This document shows, one piece after another, positions 47,972-60,304 of a stretch of 64,000 nucleotides of DNA. Source of the DNA: Rhabditoides inermis (taxonomy: Eukaryota > Nematoda > Chromadorea > Rhabditida > Rhabditidae); assembly GCA_963966185.1 (NCBI GenBank), contig CAWZYM010000367.1:367501-431500 (forward strand), read 5' to 3'. A program made the position numbers and the translations under genes. The notes under the pieces were generated by a model. That model worked only from the letters and a program-made list of their open reading frames with translations, was not told the origin of the DNA and ran no database searches. Position 1 is the first letter of the stretch. The number at the start of each line of letters is the position of its first letter.

Positions 47972-50900
47972 TCTTACCTCAGCTCCTTGTACCCTGTTTC
48001 CCAGCACTCTCTTCAGCTCTCCTTTCATCTCCATACTCTGCTGTAGGAGACGGGGAGAGTCGAGAGAAGCAGGCAGAAGGAGAACCTGGAATTATCATGT
48101 CACATACGTTTCAACGAACACTAATATACAATGAATGCAGTCATTCTACAATCACTCTGTACTGTGACCATCCTTATTAAATGATTAATGCCTAACAAAG
48201 TTTCAAAAATCTACAAAGAAGTACGCACAGGGTACGCAGACAAAAAGGAGAACTTGGAACTTTATACCACATGATAATAGGATGCTAGTGCTCGAGTTAG
48301 AAAAAGCTACTCACCGCAGCCACATCAAAAGATGTGGGTACTCAGCAGATCCCACCATTTGCACTTACCTCTCACTTTCATATCACATATGTTTCGACAA
48401 ACACTAATATACAAGATTGAGGTCATTCTGCAATCTCTCCCTAGTCTAGTGACATCACGAAAAACCATTTAAAAACGTGTTATGCATGATAAAGAGTAGA
48501 TACAAGGTTGAACCAAAAGACTAAACACTACCTTTGTATCCAGTCCCCGCAACTCTTCTGCTCGACACGAGGAGACAGCGGCCGACGAGGGGGTCAGGCT
48601 GGAACGAACTACTGGTGGGTTGTCTCTAAAGATAATATATCTCGGATTATATCTTATTCCCTGTACTCTTCGAAATCAAAGTAATCATTGATCAATAGCG
48701 TTAAAAGACCTGTATTTCGTGTAATATTTAAAATGATTCTTGGCCGGGTGCCCAGCCGCCGCAGTGCGCGTGCACTATGAGTGTGCATTTACAGTTTACA
48801 GACATAGGTAGTGATAAAAGTAGCAGTTCTTGTCTGCCACATCCAAAATACATGTACAGTGTACAGATTCAAACTCACCCTACAGTGGCGGCCAAAAAGG
48901 TATCACCTTTTTGTTTTTGCTCTCTAAAACTATTCAAATGAAAGATAGAGCTCCCATCTTTCGCACACCGTTTTCTGAACTCAATTCGGACCTAATACCA
49001 TGTTCCATAATCTTCCCCCTTTCATCTCTCGGTTACAGTAGGCAGATTACTGTATTCACAAAATCATCATTTTCTCGTTTTCAATTTTGAAAAATTCCTG
49101 TGATCAAACCACACTTCCAAAAAAGTTTTACCCATCATTTTAGTGTATAACCATTCATTAAGCATCCAAAAACACCTTAATTTCATATTACAAGATTAAT
49201 TTCTTGAATTTAAATGAGCATTAAAGAAACAACACCAATTTTTTACAAAGCTCTAATTTTAACAAAGCCTAACTAAACTATAAAATGATATGATGGCCTG
49301 AAACTCTCTCAGTACTTGGTAGGGTATCCCTTGTTCACGATAACGGCCTGGCAGCGGCGGCGCATAGAATCGATCAGCTTGTGGAGGGTCGTAAGCTCGA
49401 TCTTCTTTCACTACTACTCGAGCAACGCGAACTTCTCGTCTGCATTCTTGACACGAACCGTGCGAGTCCGCCGATCGAGCTCTTCCCAGAAGTGCTCGAA
49501 CAAGTTGAGGTCCAGCGACGGGCTCGGCCACTCCATGACCTTCCACTTGTCCTTGTTGAACACGTTCTAAGAAAAGATGGTGCAATGACAAAATTGGACA
49601 TTTCTATAAACCGATCTTGAAGTGCTTGGAAGAGTGGTTCAAGTCATTGTTTTGCTGGAAGACGTAGTTCCGACTATGAGTCTGTCGATTCCAGGGCCGC
49701 ACCTTCATAAGAACCTCTGAGAACGTTCTCAAGAACGATCTCTAATTGATTGAGAAAGATCTCGTGCGCGGCGCGGTCGCCCGCGGGTTCTCTTTTGAGA
49801 TCCGGAAGATGTTTCGATCCGTAGTGGAAGAAGCAATCCTAGGACGACCAGAACTTTTTAAAAGAGAGATATCGTGAGCGTCGGAGTACTTTTTGAGCAC
49901 GTTAGGTACCGTAGTGCGGCATACATTGAACTGGGTGACTAGTGCCGCGACTCTCCACAAGCTGATCGATTCGATGCCCCGCCGCTGCCAGGCCGTTATC
50001 GTGAACAAGGGACACCCTACGAAGTACTGAGAGAGTTTCAGACCATTGTATCATTTCATAGTTTAGTTAGGCTTTGTTAAAATTAGAATTTTGCATTTTA
50101 TGATGTTGTTTCTTTACTGCTTATTTAAGTTCAAGTAATCAATCATATAATATGAAATCAAGGTGTTTTTGGATGCTTAATGAATGGTTATACCCAAAAT
50201 TGGTGGGTAGAACTTTTTTGGAAGTGTGGTTTCATCACAGGAATTTTTCAAAGTTGAAAACGAAAAAAATGATGATTTTGTGAATACAGTAATCTGCCTA
50301 CTGTAACCGAGAGATGAAAGAGGGAAGAATATGGAACATGGTATTAGGTCCGAATTGAGTTCAGAAAACGGTGTGCGAAAGATGGGAGCTCTACCTTTCA
50401 TTTGAATAGTTTTAGAGAGCAAAAACCAAAAGGTGATACCTTTTTGGCCGCCACTGTATGTCCCTTCCAATGTACGTGTCGACCAGCTCTCTGTGTTGGA
50501 ATGCCCCCGCGAGGAGGGAGAGAGTGGCGAGGCGGGGAGAGCGCAGACGCGAGACAACTGGATCACGAAATTACATTATCAGCTAGTGATTTATATTCAT
50601 TTGCAACTTGTATTTACTGGTGGATACAGTTTCATTATCACCGCACAAACAGTTGTCCATAAACAAAGTGTGTGGAAACGTATCGACCGAGAACAAACCT
50701 TTGAATGCGCCGGATAGCGTTTTAAAAGAGTGGGAATAGTACTGCACAAAAACAGTTTCCATGTAGTTTAATGTGTGAAAGGTATCTTTTCTAACCGTTA
50801 CCTTTGAGTGCGAGGTGCGCACCGGCAGAGTGGCCGCCGATGTGGATACGGGTGGAGGGAAAGCGGGCAAGGATGAACTGGAATATACGTCATTACCAGT

Positions 50901-51145
50901 ACTCTATGAAATCAAAGTAATCAGGAATCAATCGCGTTAATGTATTCTTTCAAGTTGCGGCACAGCTACAAAAGTACAGTAATTTCGGAGAAGAATTATG
51001 CGTACTCAAAAACAAACAACAACCCACCTTGACTGCTCGGCAACAATCCGTCTCCAGTGCATAGAGGGAGCGAGTGGGAGAGGCGAAGTCATAGCCGAGG
51101 CAGGCTAGGGCGATGCCTGGAAGGGACTCTCTCTCTCTCTTTTCA

Positions 51146-51177
<32 letters not shown>

Positions 51178-53143
51178 GCTTTCCTTCTATAGGGTATCCC
51201 CCCGGTTCACGATACGGCAGCCATCTCGTGGTATATTTTCTAGACATCATTTAATCGCATCTAGCCGCGCTATCGGTTCACGCAAGACCATTCGAGCGCG
51301 CGATTTGCGCGCTTGGTGGTCTGATTTTAGGGAAATGAGGGTCATTTGCAAGTCAAATAAAGCAGATCGCAGCATCTTCCAGAGCTAAAAACTCCGTTCA
51401 GACATTTCAGCATTAAATAAAACTTCAAGGGTGTATATGTACACACAAAACAATTGGGTGATCATTTTCTGCGCCCCTCCCCCCTCCTTGGTTTTTTGTT
51501 CAAAGTGGTCGCTGTTTACTTTAATGACGCAGCCTCTTATCAGTATTTTGCAATCGCGATTTTGCAATAGTGCTAATTGCGTGAGTATTTATACGGAATC
51601 GAATGATTCTTTTCGATCACTCGTCTCGCTCGATTGTGTTCTTCTCTACTATGAATGCGCCACAAAAGCGACCGTATAGTCTCATCCAACACGTAAGTGG
51701 ATTTTTTTCTCTAAATGAATGTATTGACATGATCGTTGTCATTTGTCGTTTCTTTGTCGCAAATTCAACATTCATTCAAACATTTTAATAGGATGATGTC
51801 GACGAGTATACAAAGAAGCGCAAGCTCAACAACGACGCTTGCCAAAGGTGTGTTTTCACATTTCCCTCGTTTGAGCAAACGAGTTCTCCTTCCAGGTTGC
51901 GAGCTCGGAGGGCGGAGCGTGTTCGAGAGGAGCGGGCAGCGACCGCCGAGCTCCTCCAAGCACTGCGCGACGCGAACGAGAGACTGCAGCGAGAGAACCG
52001 GACACTGCGAGACGAAAACGCCTCGCTCGTACTCAACTTATTCATGTACTCACTCTTCATGTAATGCATGTTTACTATCAAGATGTGCAATGAAGTGTAG
52101 GTTGTTTGGATGAATGATGACTGTTCCTTTTGATTGTCTCTCACTCTCACTCGTTGATGGCGATAAGACCTTTGTGGTAGCGCTCCTCTCGCAGCGAGCA
52201 CTCGAGCAGTCACCAAATCCGCGTGAACGGCGGATGGAGTGGTTTGTCGCTGTCCATTCCACCTACTTTCATTAACCTCAGTTGTGATACTGATTCTATT
52301 CTGCATAGCAATTAATAGATCTCTTCTAGCCTGGACCGTCCTACTAGGAAACTAGACAATTCTTTTGAGATGACCAAGAAATATGCGTTTAGCACTTTCA
52401 TTATCCAGTTATCATTAATTCTTTTTTTTTTCAAACTAAAGCGCATCATCAAGCACATTCTTTTGATGTCATCTGATAAAGATAATAAAATTATGTTCTC
52501 TTCCTACATAGTCCACTATCTAGTCAACTATGTAGGCGAAACAAGCAGCTGTCCTATATAGTCGACTAGCTAGTCGCCTAGTTCCCGAAACCCGTTCTAG
52601 TCTCTTACTAAGACAGGGGTCAGATTCTAGTTTCCTAGTAGGACGGTCCAGGCTAGTGATGTTCTAGTTTTGAACGAAGTTATTCCATGAAAACCTCGTA
52701 ATTACCCTGGTTATGCATAAAGTTCTAATCATTTCTCGTTTGTCTGACCGACCTTCGAGAATTGCCGTACCGTGAAAATGGGGGGAACCCTATATAATTC
52801 CCTCTCCTCTCCCTCCCTCTCTCTATCTCACCATTTTTGACCAACGGACCTGCGAAACAAGCGTGCGAGGTGCGATCGCCTTCCTAAAACAGTGTATTCA
52901 GATACGTTTCAGACAACAGCTACTTTATAGAACGAAATCTGTGAATAATCGATATAACGAAGGGTTCATTCAAATCTGGGAAAAAAGTCAATTTGTAAAC
53001 AATTAGAAAAAATTGTGTAAACAATTAGAAAAAATAATAATTCACTGACCTGCCAGTATCCGCCATGGATGGAGACATACAAGTCGTCGTCCACAATGCC
53101 CCAGATATCCAGACAAGAGGAGGGGCCTGAGTAATGTGAGAAT

Positions 53144-53198
<55 letters not shown>

Positions 53199-53261
53199 GA
53201 GAGGAGAGAGAGAGAGGAAGAGAGAGGAAGAGAGAGAGGAAGAGAGAGAGGAAGAGAGAGA

Positions 53262-53309
<48 letters not shown>

Positions 53310-53512
53310 GGGAAGAGAGGAGAGATCGAAAAAGCAAAGGTTGTAGGGAGGGAGGGAAATGATATAGAAGGGAAGAGGGTGAGAGATATGAAGAGAATTA
53401 TAATGAAGATGGGGCAGAGAGGGATAGAGAGAGGGAGGGAGGGATGGAGAGAGGGAGAGGGAGAGAGGGAGAGAGAGAAAGAGAGAGGTGAGAGAGGATA
53501 AAGAGAGAGAGG

Positions 53513-53543
<31 letters not shown>

Positions 53544-53683
53544 TCGGAAAATGCAAAGGTGGTAGGGAGGGAGGGAAATGAGATAGAAGGGAAGAGAGTG
53601 AGATATGAAGAGAATTATAATGAGAGAGGGGGAAGAGAGAGATAGAGAGAGGGAGAGAGAGAGAGAGAAAGAAAGGGAGAGGG

Positions 53684-53715
<32 letters not shown>

Positions 53716-53992
53716 GGGAGAGAGAGGGAGAGAGAGGGACTCACCCTCTCCGTACCGCACGTTCAACTCATGCGGAATCGTTTTCTTGTTTTCCACAAAA
53801 GAAGTAGACACAGAGTGGATGAAATCGGAGATAACCTGAAAAGTTTCGATTGAGAGAGAGAGGGAGAGAGAAAGAGATACAGAGAGAAAAAGAGAGACAG
53901 AAAGAGAAAGAGAGACATAGAGCGAGAGAGAGAGAACGAGAGAAATAGAGAGAGAGAGAGAGAGAGAGAGAGTGAGAGAGAGAAAGAGAAAC

Positions 53993-54036
<44 letters not shown>

Positions 54037-54201
54037 ACAGAGAGAGATAGAGAGATAGAGAAAGAGAGAGAGAGATAGAGAGATAGATAAAGAGAGAGAG
54101 AGAGAGAGAGACCTCACTTTTTCCGGCTTCTCGCGTCCCCAGTGACTACAAGAATATTCGCAGTCTAGGAGGGAATAGTCTGGGTTACCGTGAGTACACA
54201 T
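47817..54201 (-). CDS. AFMID: Kynurenine formamidase homologue (tryptophan catabolism)
   Basis: Alpha/beta-hydrolase that converts N-formylkynurenine to kynurenine and formate in the cytosol. Ten exons join in frame: 54118-54201, 53745-53835, 53050-53126, 52832-52883, 51028-51116, 50802-50877, 50440-50557 (see below), 48532-48625, 47978-48085 and 47817-47915, about 295 residues. Motifs: oxyanion-hole HGGYWQ, GYDFASP, nucleophile elbow GHSAGAHLA, RELVDTYIG, acid region PASLDSPR and catalytic-His region TNHFSLVSG, all in family order. The N-terminal ATG lies two bases after a TTTCAG acceptor, so trans-splicing or a 5' UTR intron is likely. A Tc1 element interrupts exon 7; the exon end at 50440 uses a GT inside the element. 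Before insertion the exon ended two bases past the TA (GG|GTGAGT, 48879). Intron 4 contains a bZIP gene on the other strand; introns 1 and 2 are GA-rich. Confidence 0.88.
48883..50456 (-). mobile_element. Tc1/mariner transposon with long inverted repeats
   Basis: 1574 bp with ends CAGTGGCGGCCAAAAAGG and a TA duplication (48881-48882 and 50457-50458), diagnostic of Tc1/mariner. The outer 500 bp on each side are inverted copies of each other, so the transposase C-terminus (LHKLIDSM.RRCQAVIVNKG.PTKY) appears on both strands (49313-49390 minus, 49957-50030 plus). Between them minus-strand pieces show a helix-turn-helix with GRPR motif (49742-49960), VFQQNNDLNHSSKH (about 49630) and SLDLNLFEHFWEELDRR (about 49460). 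The frame is broken and the DDE-region acidic residue appears as N, so the enzyme is dead. Confidence 0.9.
51651..52064 (+). CDS. bZIP transcription factor nested in AFMID intron 4
   Basis: Three exons join in frame: 51651-51692, 51792-51847 and 51896-52064, 88 residues. Exon 2-3 encode a basic region KKRKLNNDACQRLRARR with the N-x3-C/A-x3-R pattern of bZIP DNA-contact residues. A coiled coil follows (AELLQALRDANERLQRENRT and LRDENASL) with heptad leucines, most like the CES-2/PAR and C/EBP side of the family. The protein is almost only bZIP and lacks an obvious activation domain, so it may act as a partner or repressor. Translation ends FMYSLFM; a GTACTC after ENASL could be an alternative donor to an unseen last exon. 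The gene lies wholly inside an AFMID intron, opposite strand. Confidence 0.75.
52326..52656. mobile_element. 331-bp foldback MITE
   Basis: Perfect 30-bp terminal inverted repeats (52326-52355 and 52627-52656) starting CTAGCCTGGACCGTCC. AT-rich interior with CTAG-rich palindromes, no coding capacity. It is in the same AFMID intron as the bZIP gene, about 260 bp beyond it. Target duplication unclear. Confidence 0.75.
53143..53740. repeat. GA-rich microsatellite filling AFMID intron 2
   Basis: Purine tract of GA, GGGA and AGAA units with two internal copies of a segment containing GGTAGGGAGGGAGGGAAATG (53339-53400, 53558-53615), pointing to internal duplication. On the transcribed strand it is all pyrimidine. 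Confidence 0.9.
53851..54113. repeat. GA-rich microsatellite in AFMID intron 1
   Basis: Purine tract of GA, GAAA and GATA units directly next to the donor of exon 1. The open frames across it are repeat artefacts. Confidence 0.9.
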
Positions 54202-54314
54202 TTCTGAAATGCAAAAGTGTGAGTAAACATAATTCAAACTAAACATAATTCAAAACAATATTGCGGTTGCAAAAAAAAACAAAAAAAAATAGCGGAACAC
54301 ATGAGACCCGTCTA

Positions 54315-56260
54315 TTGAGGGCGGCGCGCAGCGCCGCCCGTTTGTCTTGATCTTTGACGCGCGCAGCGCGTCACCCCCAAGGCATACTCAATTTCCTCTA
54401 TCCCAATACGATATACTCCATAGTATGTGTTTTTTTGTTAGAATATCATTTGACAAGACTTATGAGTATGTGATACAAGAAATAAATATCGGTTGCGGCT
54501 TCCAAAATATTCGAAACAACTTTTCGCTCATTTTGCCACTAAACGTGTTTACGACGACGACGACGACGACGACGGTGTGCATCACGTAAGCCCCGCCCAC
54601 TGCACTCTGCGCTCATTGGTCGCTCGGCTCACTGTCTGGTGCAATCTGATTGGTCGAACGCTCATGCCCCGCCTCTCGCTCAGCCACTCTCACATCCCGG
54701 CCTCTTGGCTATCTCACGAGCGTACGCTCTCTGCGCGCTCTCTCTTCTTCCAGCCAAGAAGGCCCCGCTTTTCGATCAGCCACTCTCTTTCTCTCCAGAC
54801 CGTCTGATTCTCTCACTTGCGCACGCTCTCTGCGCGCTCTCTATTTCTTGTGCTGGCCAGAACGGGCAGCCGGCCTGAAATCAAATGGATCGATCGGTGA
54901 GGAGAGGGCCAGTGAGAGCGCTCGGCAGTTAAAGAACGTGCGAATAGGGGAGGAGCAGAGCAGTGCGGGTGAGGCTGCTTTGATCTTTGTGCCACAACTT
55001 CCCAATTCTAACAGTAATACTACCATTAACATAATATAATAAGGAAGATCAGCTTAACGCACTCGGCTCTGCAATTACAATTCATGACCGAGGTTTCAGT
55101 TGCTCAAAATCTAATGAAGTGTGTTTACTATGATACATATGTGCATACATAAATGATTCCAACAGCAACTTCGAATTCATTTGCAAACATTCGCAAAACA
55201 TTCGCAAAACAAACCGCTAGTCACGGTGGAGTGACGACCACCCTTACAACTTTCGTGAGCCTCTAGTCAGAAGTTTGTGACGTCATCTGATCCAAATTCA
55301 TTGCATCAATCGATGGACCCCTTGTAAGCAGCTAGCGATTTGTACTCGAGAGGTCAGTCCCCTTATTGGCTAGGTCGACGGTTGTATAACTTGAAACTGC
55401 TGATAAACAAACTTTTAACGGTACATGCACTCGCGATATGACATGATAACTAGTGAAGAATAGCTAAGTAGTAGAGATTCATTTCGACTAGCTAGTAACT
55501 TGCTAGGTAATGGAACTGCTTAGGAGATGAAGGGAAGAAGAGAGAAATTTGTAACGTGTGTAGCGCGCGTCAATGAGCGACCGGCAGGCGCGTGAGAGAT
55601 TCGACCAAGCTATTTCGAAGGTTTCTAATTTACATACATTCGTTATATAACACAACATTGTTCGGCAACACATGATCTATCAGTTTCAAAAAAGCGGGAA
55701 TCACAGAAACTATTTTATAATTTCAAACCAGTGAATATTACTAAGTAGTATTGTTGTATAAGTTATTTGTATTTTCAATCATGACATTCTGACTAGTGAG
55801 TTTTTAATATGTATATTTTATTTTCGTAATTCACCAATGTGAAAAAAAAATTCTTCGAAATTTGAGAAAAGGACATCCATTCTCTTTCGAAAAGTACGTA
55901 AGTAAAGAGAAGAGGTTTGTCTGGATCTGATTCAACAAAAGCACATGCATAAAATCTCTTTGCAGCTGACTAAAATATCAAAACAAACCTGCTCTTTCGA
56001 ATCACTCTAAAATGTGTTTTGAAACATCAAAAAATATATAATGTAAGGTGACTGTGAAATAGGCCAAATTTTTGTTATAATTCACTATAAATAAATTATT
56101 ATAATGCATAACATTTATGTATGTTCTATATACATAAATTCGAAAGAGCAGGTTTGTTTTGATATTTTAGTCAGCTGCAAAGAGATTTTATGCATGTGCT
56201 TTTGTTGAATCAGATCCAGACAAACCTCTTCTCTTTACTTACGTACTTTTCGAAAGAGAA
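54315..56260 (-). mobile_element. Helitron-like element, copy C
   Basis: 1946 bp, minus orientation: 5' end TTCTCTTTCGAAAAGTAC at 56260, 3' GC palindrome ending CCCTCAA at 54315, followed by T on that strand. 5' foldback arms are 55880-56001 and about 56139-56260. The 3' part carries two ATTGG boxes (54615 and 54649), CCGCCC boxes, GCATCACGTAAGC and a (GAC)n run, as in A and B but without the E2F-type site. Same family as copy D and inverted to it; the two 5' ends face the MITD1 gene between them. Confidence 0.6.
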
Positions 56261-57142
56261 TAGTTCTATGCTCACAATAAATTGCGCGCGGCGGGGTAGA
56301 TCAGAGAAGAGAGTCAGCTCTCGGCAATAGCGCGCAAAACAAGAGAGGCAGACGGTTATGGCACCGTATTTCGAACTACCGTGGTAGATCGAAAATTATC
56401 GACACTGGCGCAGGCTATAGGTTGATTCGATAGAAAAGTGAAGATGAAGATGCTTGTGAGTTGCAATGCATATGCCAACTGGAACGTTAGGGCAACCACA
56501 AATACCGCCCATTACGATTGATCATAAACTTTTACGGCCTGTTCACGACCAGATCTCTAGATCTAATTACAACTATAATTAGTAAGTGATTGTACTAGTA
56601 CATGTAATTGGAGGTTTGATCTTTACTTTACCCGCGAAAAACCATTTCTGATCTCTGATCTCCACCAGTTCGAACATTTGTTCAAACAAGAGAAAAGACT
56701 ACAAGAATGCGTTTCGAAATTGGATCGACTGGAACGTATTTTGCACGGGAACAATGTATTTGCTAGGGAAGCTCAACACAGCTACTACAACATCAGCTGT
56801 CAGCACTTTTATAATCTGTTTTTAATAACTGAGACACTGAAATTATGTGTGCCTCACGGATCAGTGAAGCGGCGGCGATCTCTTGTGATCAGAAAATTAA
56901 ACTGCACTTTTCGATCGGATACTCATTACTCATACCTTTGTGATACGCATTCGACATTTCGCAAGAGCACGTGTTATCACAAGCGTTTGCTAGGCTATCA
57001 CCCTATCAGTGTATCAGTATTGTTTGTTGTCCCAGTGGTGTGAAAGCGTTCATGGTGAATTGTGTTTCCTCTTTTTTTCACTTTTTATGTATCATCATTT
57101 GTGAAATTCGCTACATCTCACACTCAGCTGTTCAAAATCAAG
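56261..57142 (+). other. Region upstream of MITD1 with a possible orphan exon
   Basis: Mostly unassigned DNA that should include the MITD1 promoter. One exon-like stretch (56670-56758) follows a CCACCAG acceptor, codes FEHLFKQEKRLQECVSKLDR-like coiled-coil sequence and ends at AAT|GTATTT. It could be a remnant or an exon of an undetected gene; no partner exons were found. Confidence 0.25.
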
Positions 57143-58858
57143 ATGGGACTGACAAAGTGGAAAGAAGATATCGAGCAGGTACTGACTAGAGTTTTTTTCA
57201 GGTTTTGAAATTTGAAAAGAGCAAAAAATTAAATTCAGGCAGCTAGCCTTTCAATGGAAGACCAACTGTACGAAGCTCGCGATTTGTGTGCAAATGCGGT
57301 CAATGAAATCGAGGAAGAATTAAAAATGTGAGTTTCACATATCACATTCTAGGGTACCCGCTTGCTTATCAATGATTCACTCCTTCCAGTCTTCCAGAAC
57401 GTCTCAGAACACCTTAAAGTCTAGAAGTGCAACTTCAGTGTCTCTAACGGCGATGAGACTCTGCTGAATAAGCTTCTGGAGGTGCAAAGAATCTCTGAAG
57501 TGAAGACGGGTCTGGCGAAAATGGAGGAGCAGATTCGCGCAAGAGAGGAGGCGGAGCGAGTGCGGAAAGAGGAAGAGGAGAGGCAGTTGCGCGAAGTGAA
57601 ACGAGCCAAAGAGAAGGAGGCGGATCTCCAGCTACAGAAACAAACAAAGCTCGTCTGGATGCGGGAGAAGGTGCAGACGCAAGTCGAGGTATGCAAGTCA
57701 GAAGAAAACGGAGCGTCAACAACAAGAGAAGCAGTTAGAGTACTGTATTACTAGATCGAAGTAGAAACTATTCTCTCACATACTTACATTACTCGTTTCA
57801 GAGTCGCACGGTTCACATCGAGTTCGGCGCGACCGGAAAAGGCTACGCGACAATGTTCAGAGATGTATGTTTGCCATAGTGATCAAAGGAATAGACCACT
57901 CCGAATTTTGTGTCTAAACTACGACTGCCATGTGATAGCATGTTAAATGTTAAAATACACTCACTTTTTACTAACAAATCATATGTTTAAAATGAACGGA
58001 ACATGTCGAAAAATTCGTCGCAAAAGTTTCGTTTCGTAGTGAGAATAACCGATTTAGAGTGAAGTTTGAGTGACGTCATTCGTATTTTTGCTTTCATTGC
58101 AGTGTATCGACGATCAGCTGGAATGTCTGATGGTAGAAGAGCCCTATGTCAATTCAGAATACCAGGTGAGTTAAGTTCACCGGTTTACAACCTCTTTATA
58201 CACTTCATTATAGTACTACAACTTTCTCCATCTGGTCGAACTGTTTGTCGAAAATGCTCGCAACCTCAAAGAAATCTTCTTGTACAAAAGTAAGTCGAAC
58301 CGTTTTCTTTCGCACCAACTCTTTCATAGAGGACGTCCCGGCTAATCGCCTCAACACAAACCCCTCCATCCCGAAATTCGACGTGAAGAAAGCCATGAAT
58401 GATCTCGAGAGGAGCCTCGCCAAGAAAGGCGTTTCGTTCGAGGTTCTCGTATTGGCTGCGCCTCACGACCGTTTCATAAGGTTCGCACAAACGGATGACA
58501 CATTCGAATGATGCATACAGAGAGCGAGTCTGCGAGTCGCAATGGACACATGGGTGATGCATATATGAAGGCATACGCTGTCCGCCCTTTGTCTATTGGA
58601 ACCAGTTCACCGAATCGGCACCGCTCTAATCGAAACATAGCTTCATTGGTTGCATTCAGAACGGACAATGGCTGGACGATCTCACTGGGCCACGGCATCC
58701 ACTACTTCCAGGGTAATGGGCAGAACAAGTACGAAGTGGGCTACGGCAACCCCGACCTGCGAGAGTGCCACGAGACCACCATCCACTACGTCAAGCGGGC
58801 CATGCACACGGTATTCAACACCTGTCTAGTGTTTTATTGCGAAACATGTCAAGATTGA
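57143..58858 (+). CDS. MITD1: MITD1 homologue, intact right copy
   Basis: MIT-domain protein that binds ESCRT-III tails and acts in cytokinetic abscission. Eight exons join in frame: 57143-57178, 57239-57327, 57439-57688, 57802-57864, 58103-58165, 58214-58289, 58330-58480 and 58660-58858, 308 residues. The N-terminal MIT-like helices (EDQLYEARDLCANAVNEIEE) are followed by a Glu/Lys-rich coiled coil (about residues 60-120, longer than in vertebrates). The PLD-like C-terminal domain follows: TVHIEFGATGKGYATMFRD, VEEPYVNSEYQ, HDRFIR, NGWTISLGHGIHYFQG and LRECHETTIHYV. It lies between inverted Helitron-like copies C and D; copy D starts 17 bp after the stop, inside the expected 3' UTR. Confidence 0.88.
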
Positions 58859-59943
58859 ACCATGTGAAGGAATAACATCCATTCTCTTTCGAAAAGTACG
58901 TAAGTAAAGAGAAGAGGTTTGTCTGGATCTGATTCAACAAAAGCACATGCATAAAATCTTTTTGCAGCTGACTAAAATATCAAAACAAACCTGCTCTTTC
59001 GAATTTATGAAAATAGAACATAAATATTATGCATTATAATAATTTATTTACAGTGAATTATAATAAAAAATTGGCCTATTTCACAGTCACCTTAGATTAT
59101 TTATTTTTAATGTTTGAAAACACATTTTAGAGTGATTCGAAAGAGCAGGTTTGTTTTGATATTTTAGTCAGCTGCAAAGAGATTTTATGCATGTGCTTTT
59201 GTTGAATCAGATCCAGACAAACCTCTTCTCTTTACTTACGTACTTTTCGAAAGAGAATGGATGTCCTTTTCTCAAATTTCGAAGAAATTTTTTTCACATT
59301 GGTGAATTACGAAAATAAAATACACATATTACAAACTCACTAGTCAGAATGTGATGATTGAAAATACAAATAACTTATACAACAATACTACATAGTAATA
59401 TTCACTGGTTTGAAATTATAAAATAGTTTCTGTGATTCCCGCTTTTTTGAAACTGATAGATCATGTGTTGCCGAACAATGTTGTGTTATATAACGAATGT
59501 ATGTAAATTAGAAACCTTCGAAATAGCTTGGTCGAATCGCTCACGCGCCTGCCGGTCGCTCATTGACGCGCGCTACACACCATACAAATTTCTCTCTTCT
59601 CCCCTTCATCTCCTAAGCAGTTCCATTACCTAGCAAGTTACTAGCTAGTCGAAATGAATATCTACTACGAGTAAACTAGCTATTCTTCACTAGTTATCAT
59701 GTCATATCGCGAGTGCATGTATCGTTAGAAGTTTGTTTATCAGCAGTTTCAAGTTATACAACCGTCGACCTAGCCAATAAGGGGACTGACCTAAGGCTCT
59801 CGAGTACAAATCGCTAGCTGCTTACATGGGGTCCATCGATTAATGCAATGAATTTGGATCAGATGACGTCACAGACTTCTGACTAGAGGCTCACGAAAGT
59901 TGTGAAGGTGGTCGTCACTCCACCGTGACTAGCGGTACATCAT

Positions 59944-60013
59944 TGGCCGCCGAGAGGATTGAACTCGGGACCGCTTGATAGCTGCGCGCACATCCAAAGC
60001 GCTAGCCACCCCA
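59944..60013 (-). repeat. tRNA-derived SINE-like segment in copy D
   Basis: On the minus strand a tRNA-like body: A-box-like GGCTAGCGCTTTGG, B box GAGTTCAATCC and a 3' CCA. The acceptor arms pair poorly, so this is not a credible functional tRNA. Copy C lacks it: its sequence runs straight from GACTAGCGG to TTTGTTTTGCG, which dates the insertion after C and D separated. Confidence 0.5.
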
Positions 60014-60208
60014 TATTCTCAAAGAAGTTTCATCATGATGTGGAATAGTGGTAGGGTGAGGGCGTACTGGTACTAACCAGGCGCGTTCGATCTTCATATC
60101 TGCCTGTTTGTTTTGCGAATGTTTTGCGAATGTTTGTAAATGAATTCGAATGTTGCTTTTAGAATCATTTATGTATGCAAATACGTACATTAGATTTTGA
60201 GCCACAAT

Positions 60209-60304
60209 GACTACAGAGTGCGGGTGAGGCGCGGGTGGGATGCGGGTGGCTGACTAGTTGACGGCCCGCGCCCCACCCGCACCCCACCCGCACTCTGTAG
60301 TCAG
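60209..60304. repeat. 96-bp foldback insert
   Basis: Inverted ends TGACTACAGAGTGCGGGTG (60209-60227 and complement at 60286-60304) with GC-rich CGGGTGG/CCACCCG units inside. Absent at the matching site of copy C, so a recent mini-MITE within copy D. Confidence 0.65.

Noticed and set aside
51187..51240. Second Tc1 fragment
   Set aside because: GGGTATCC...GGTTCACGATACGGC resembles the Tc1 transposase end but is too short and diverged to call.
53025..54246. Ser/Leu-rich open frames of 239 and 282 codons
   Set aside because: They run through GA/CT microsatellites in AFMID introns; only short parts coincide with real AFMID exons.
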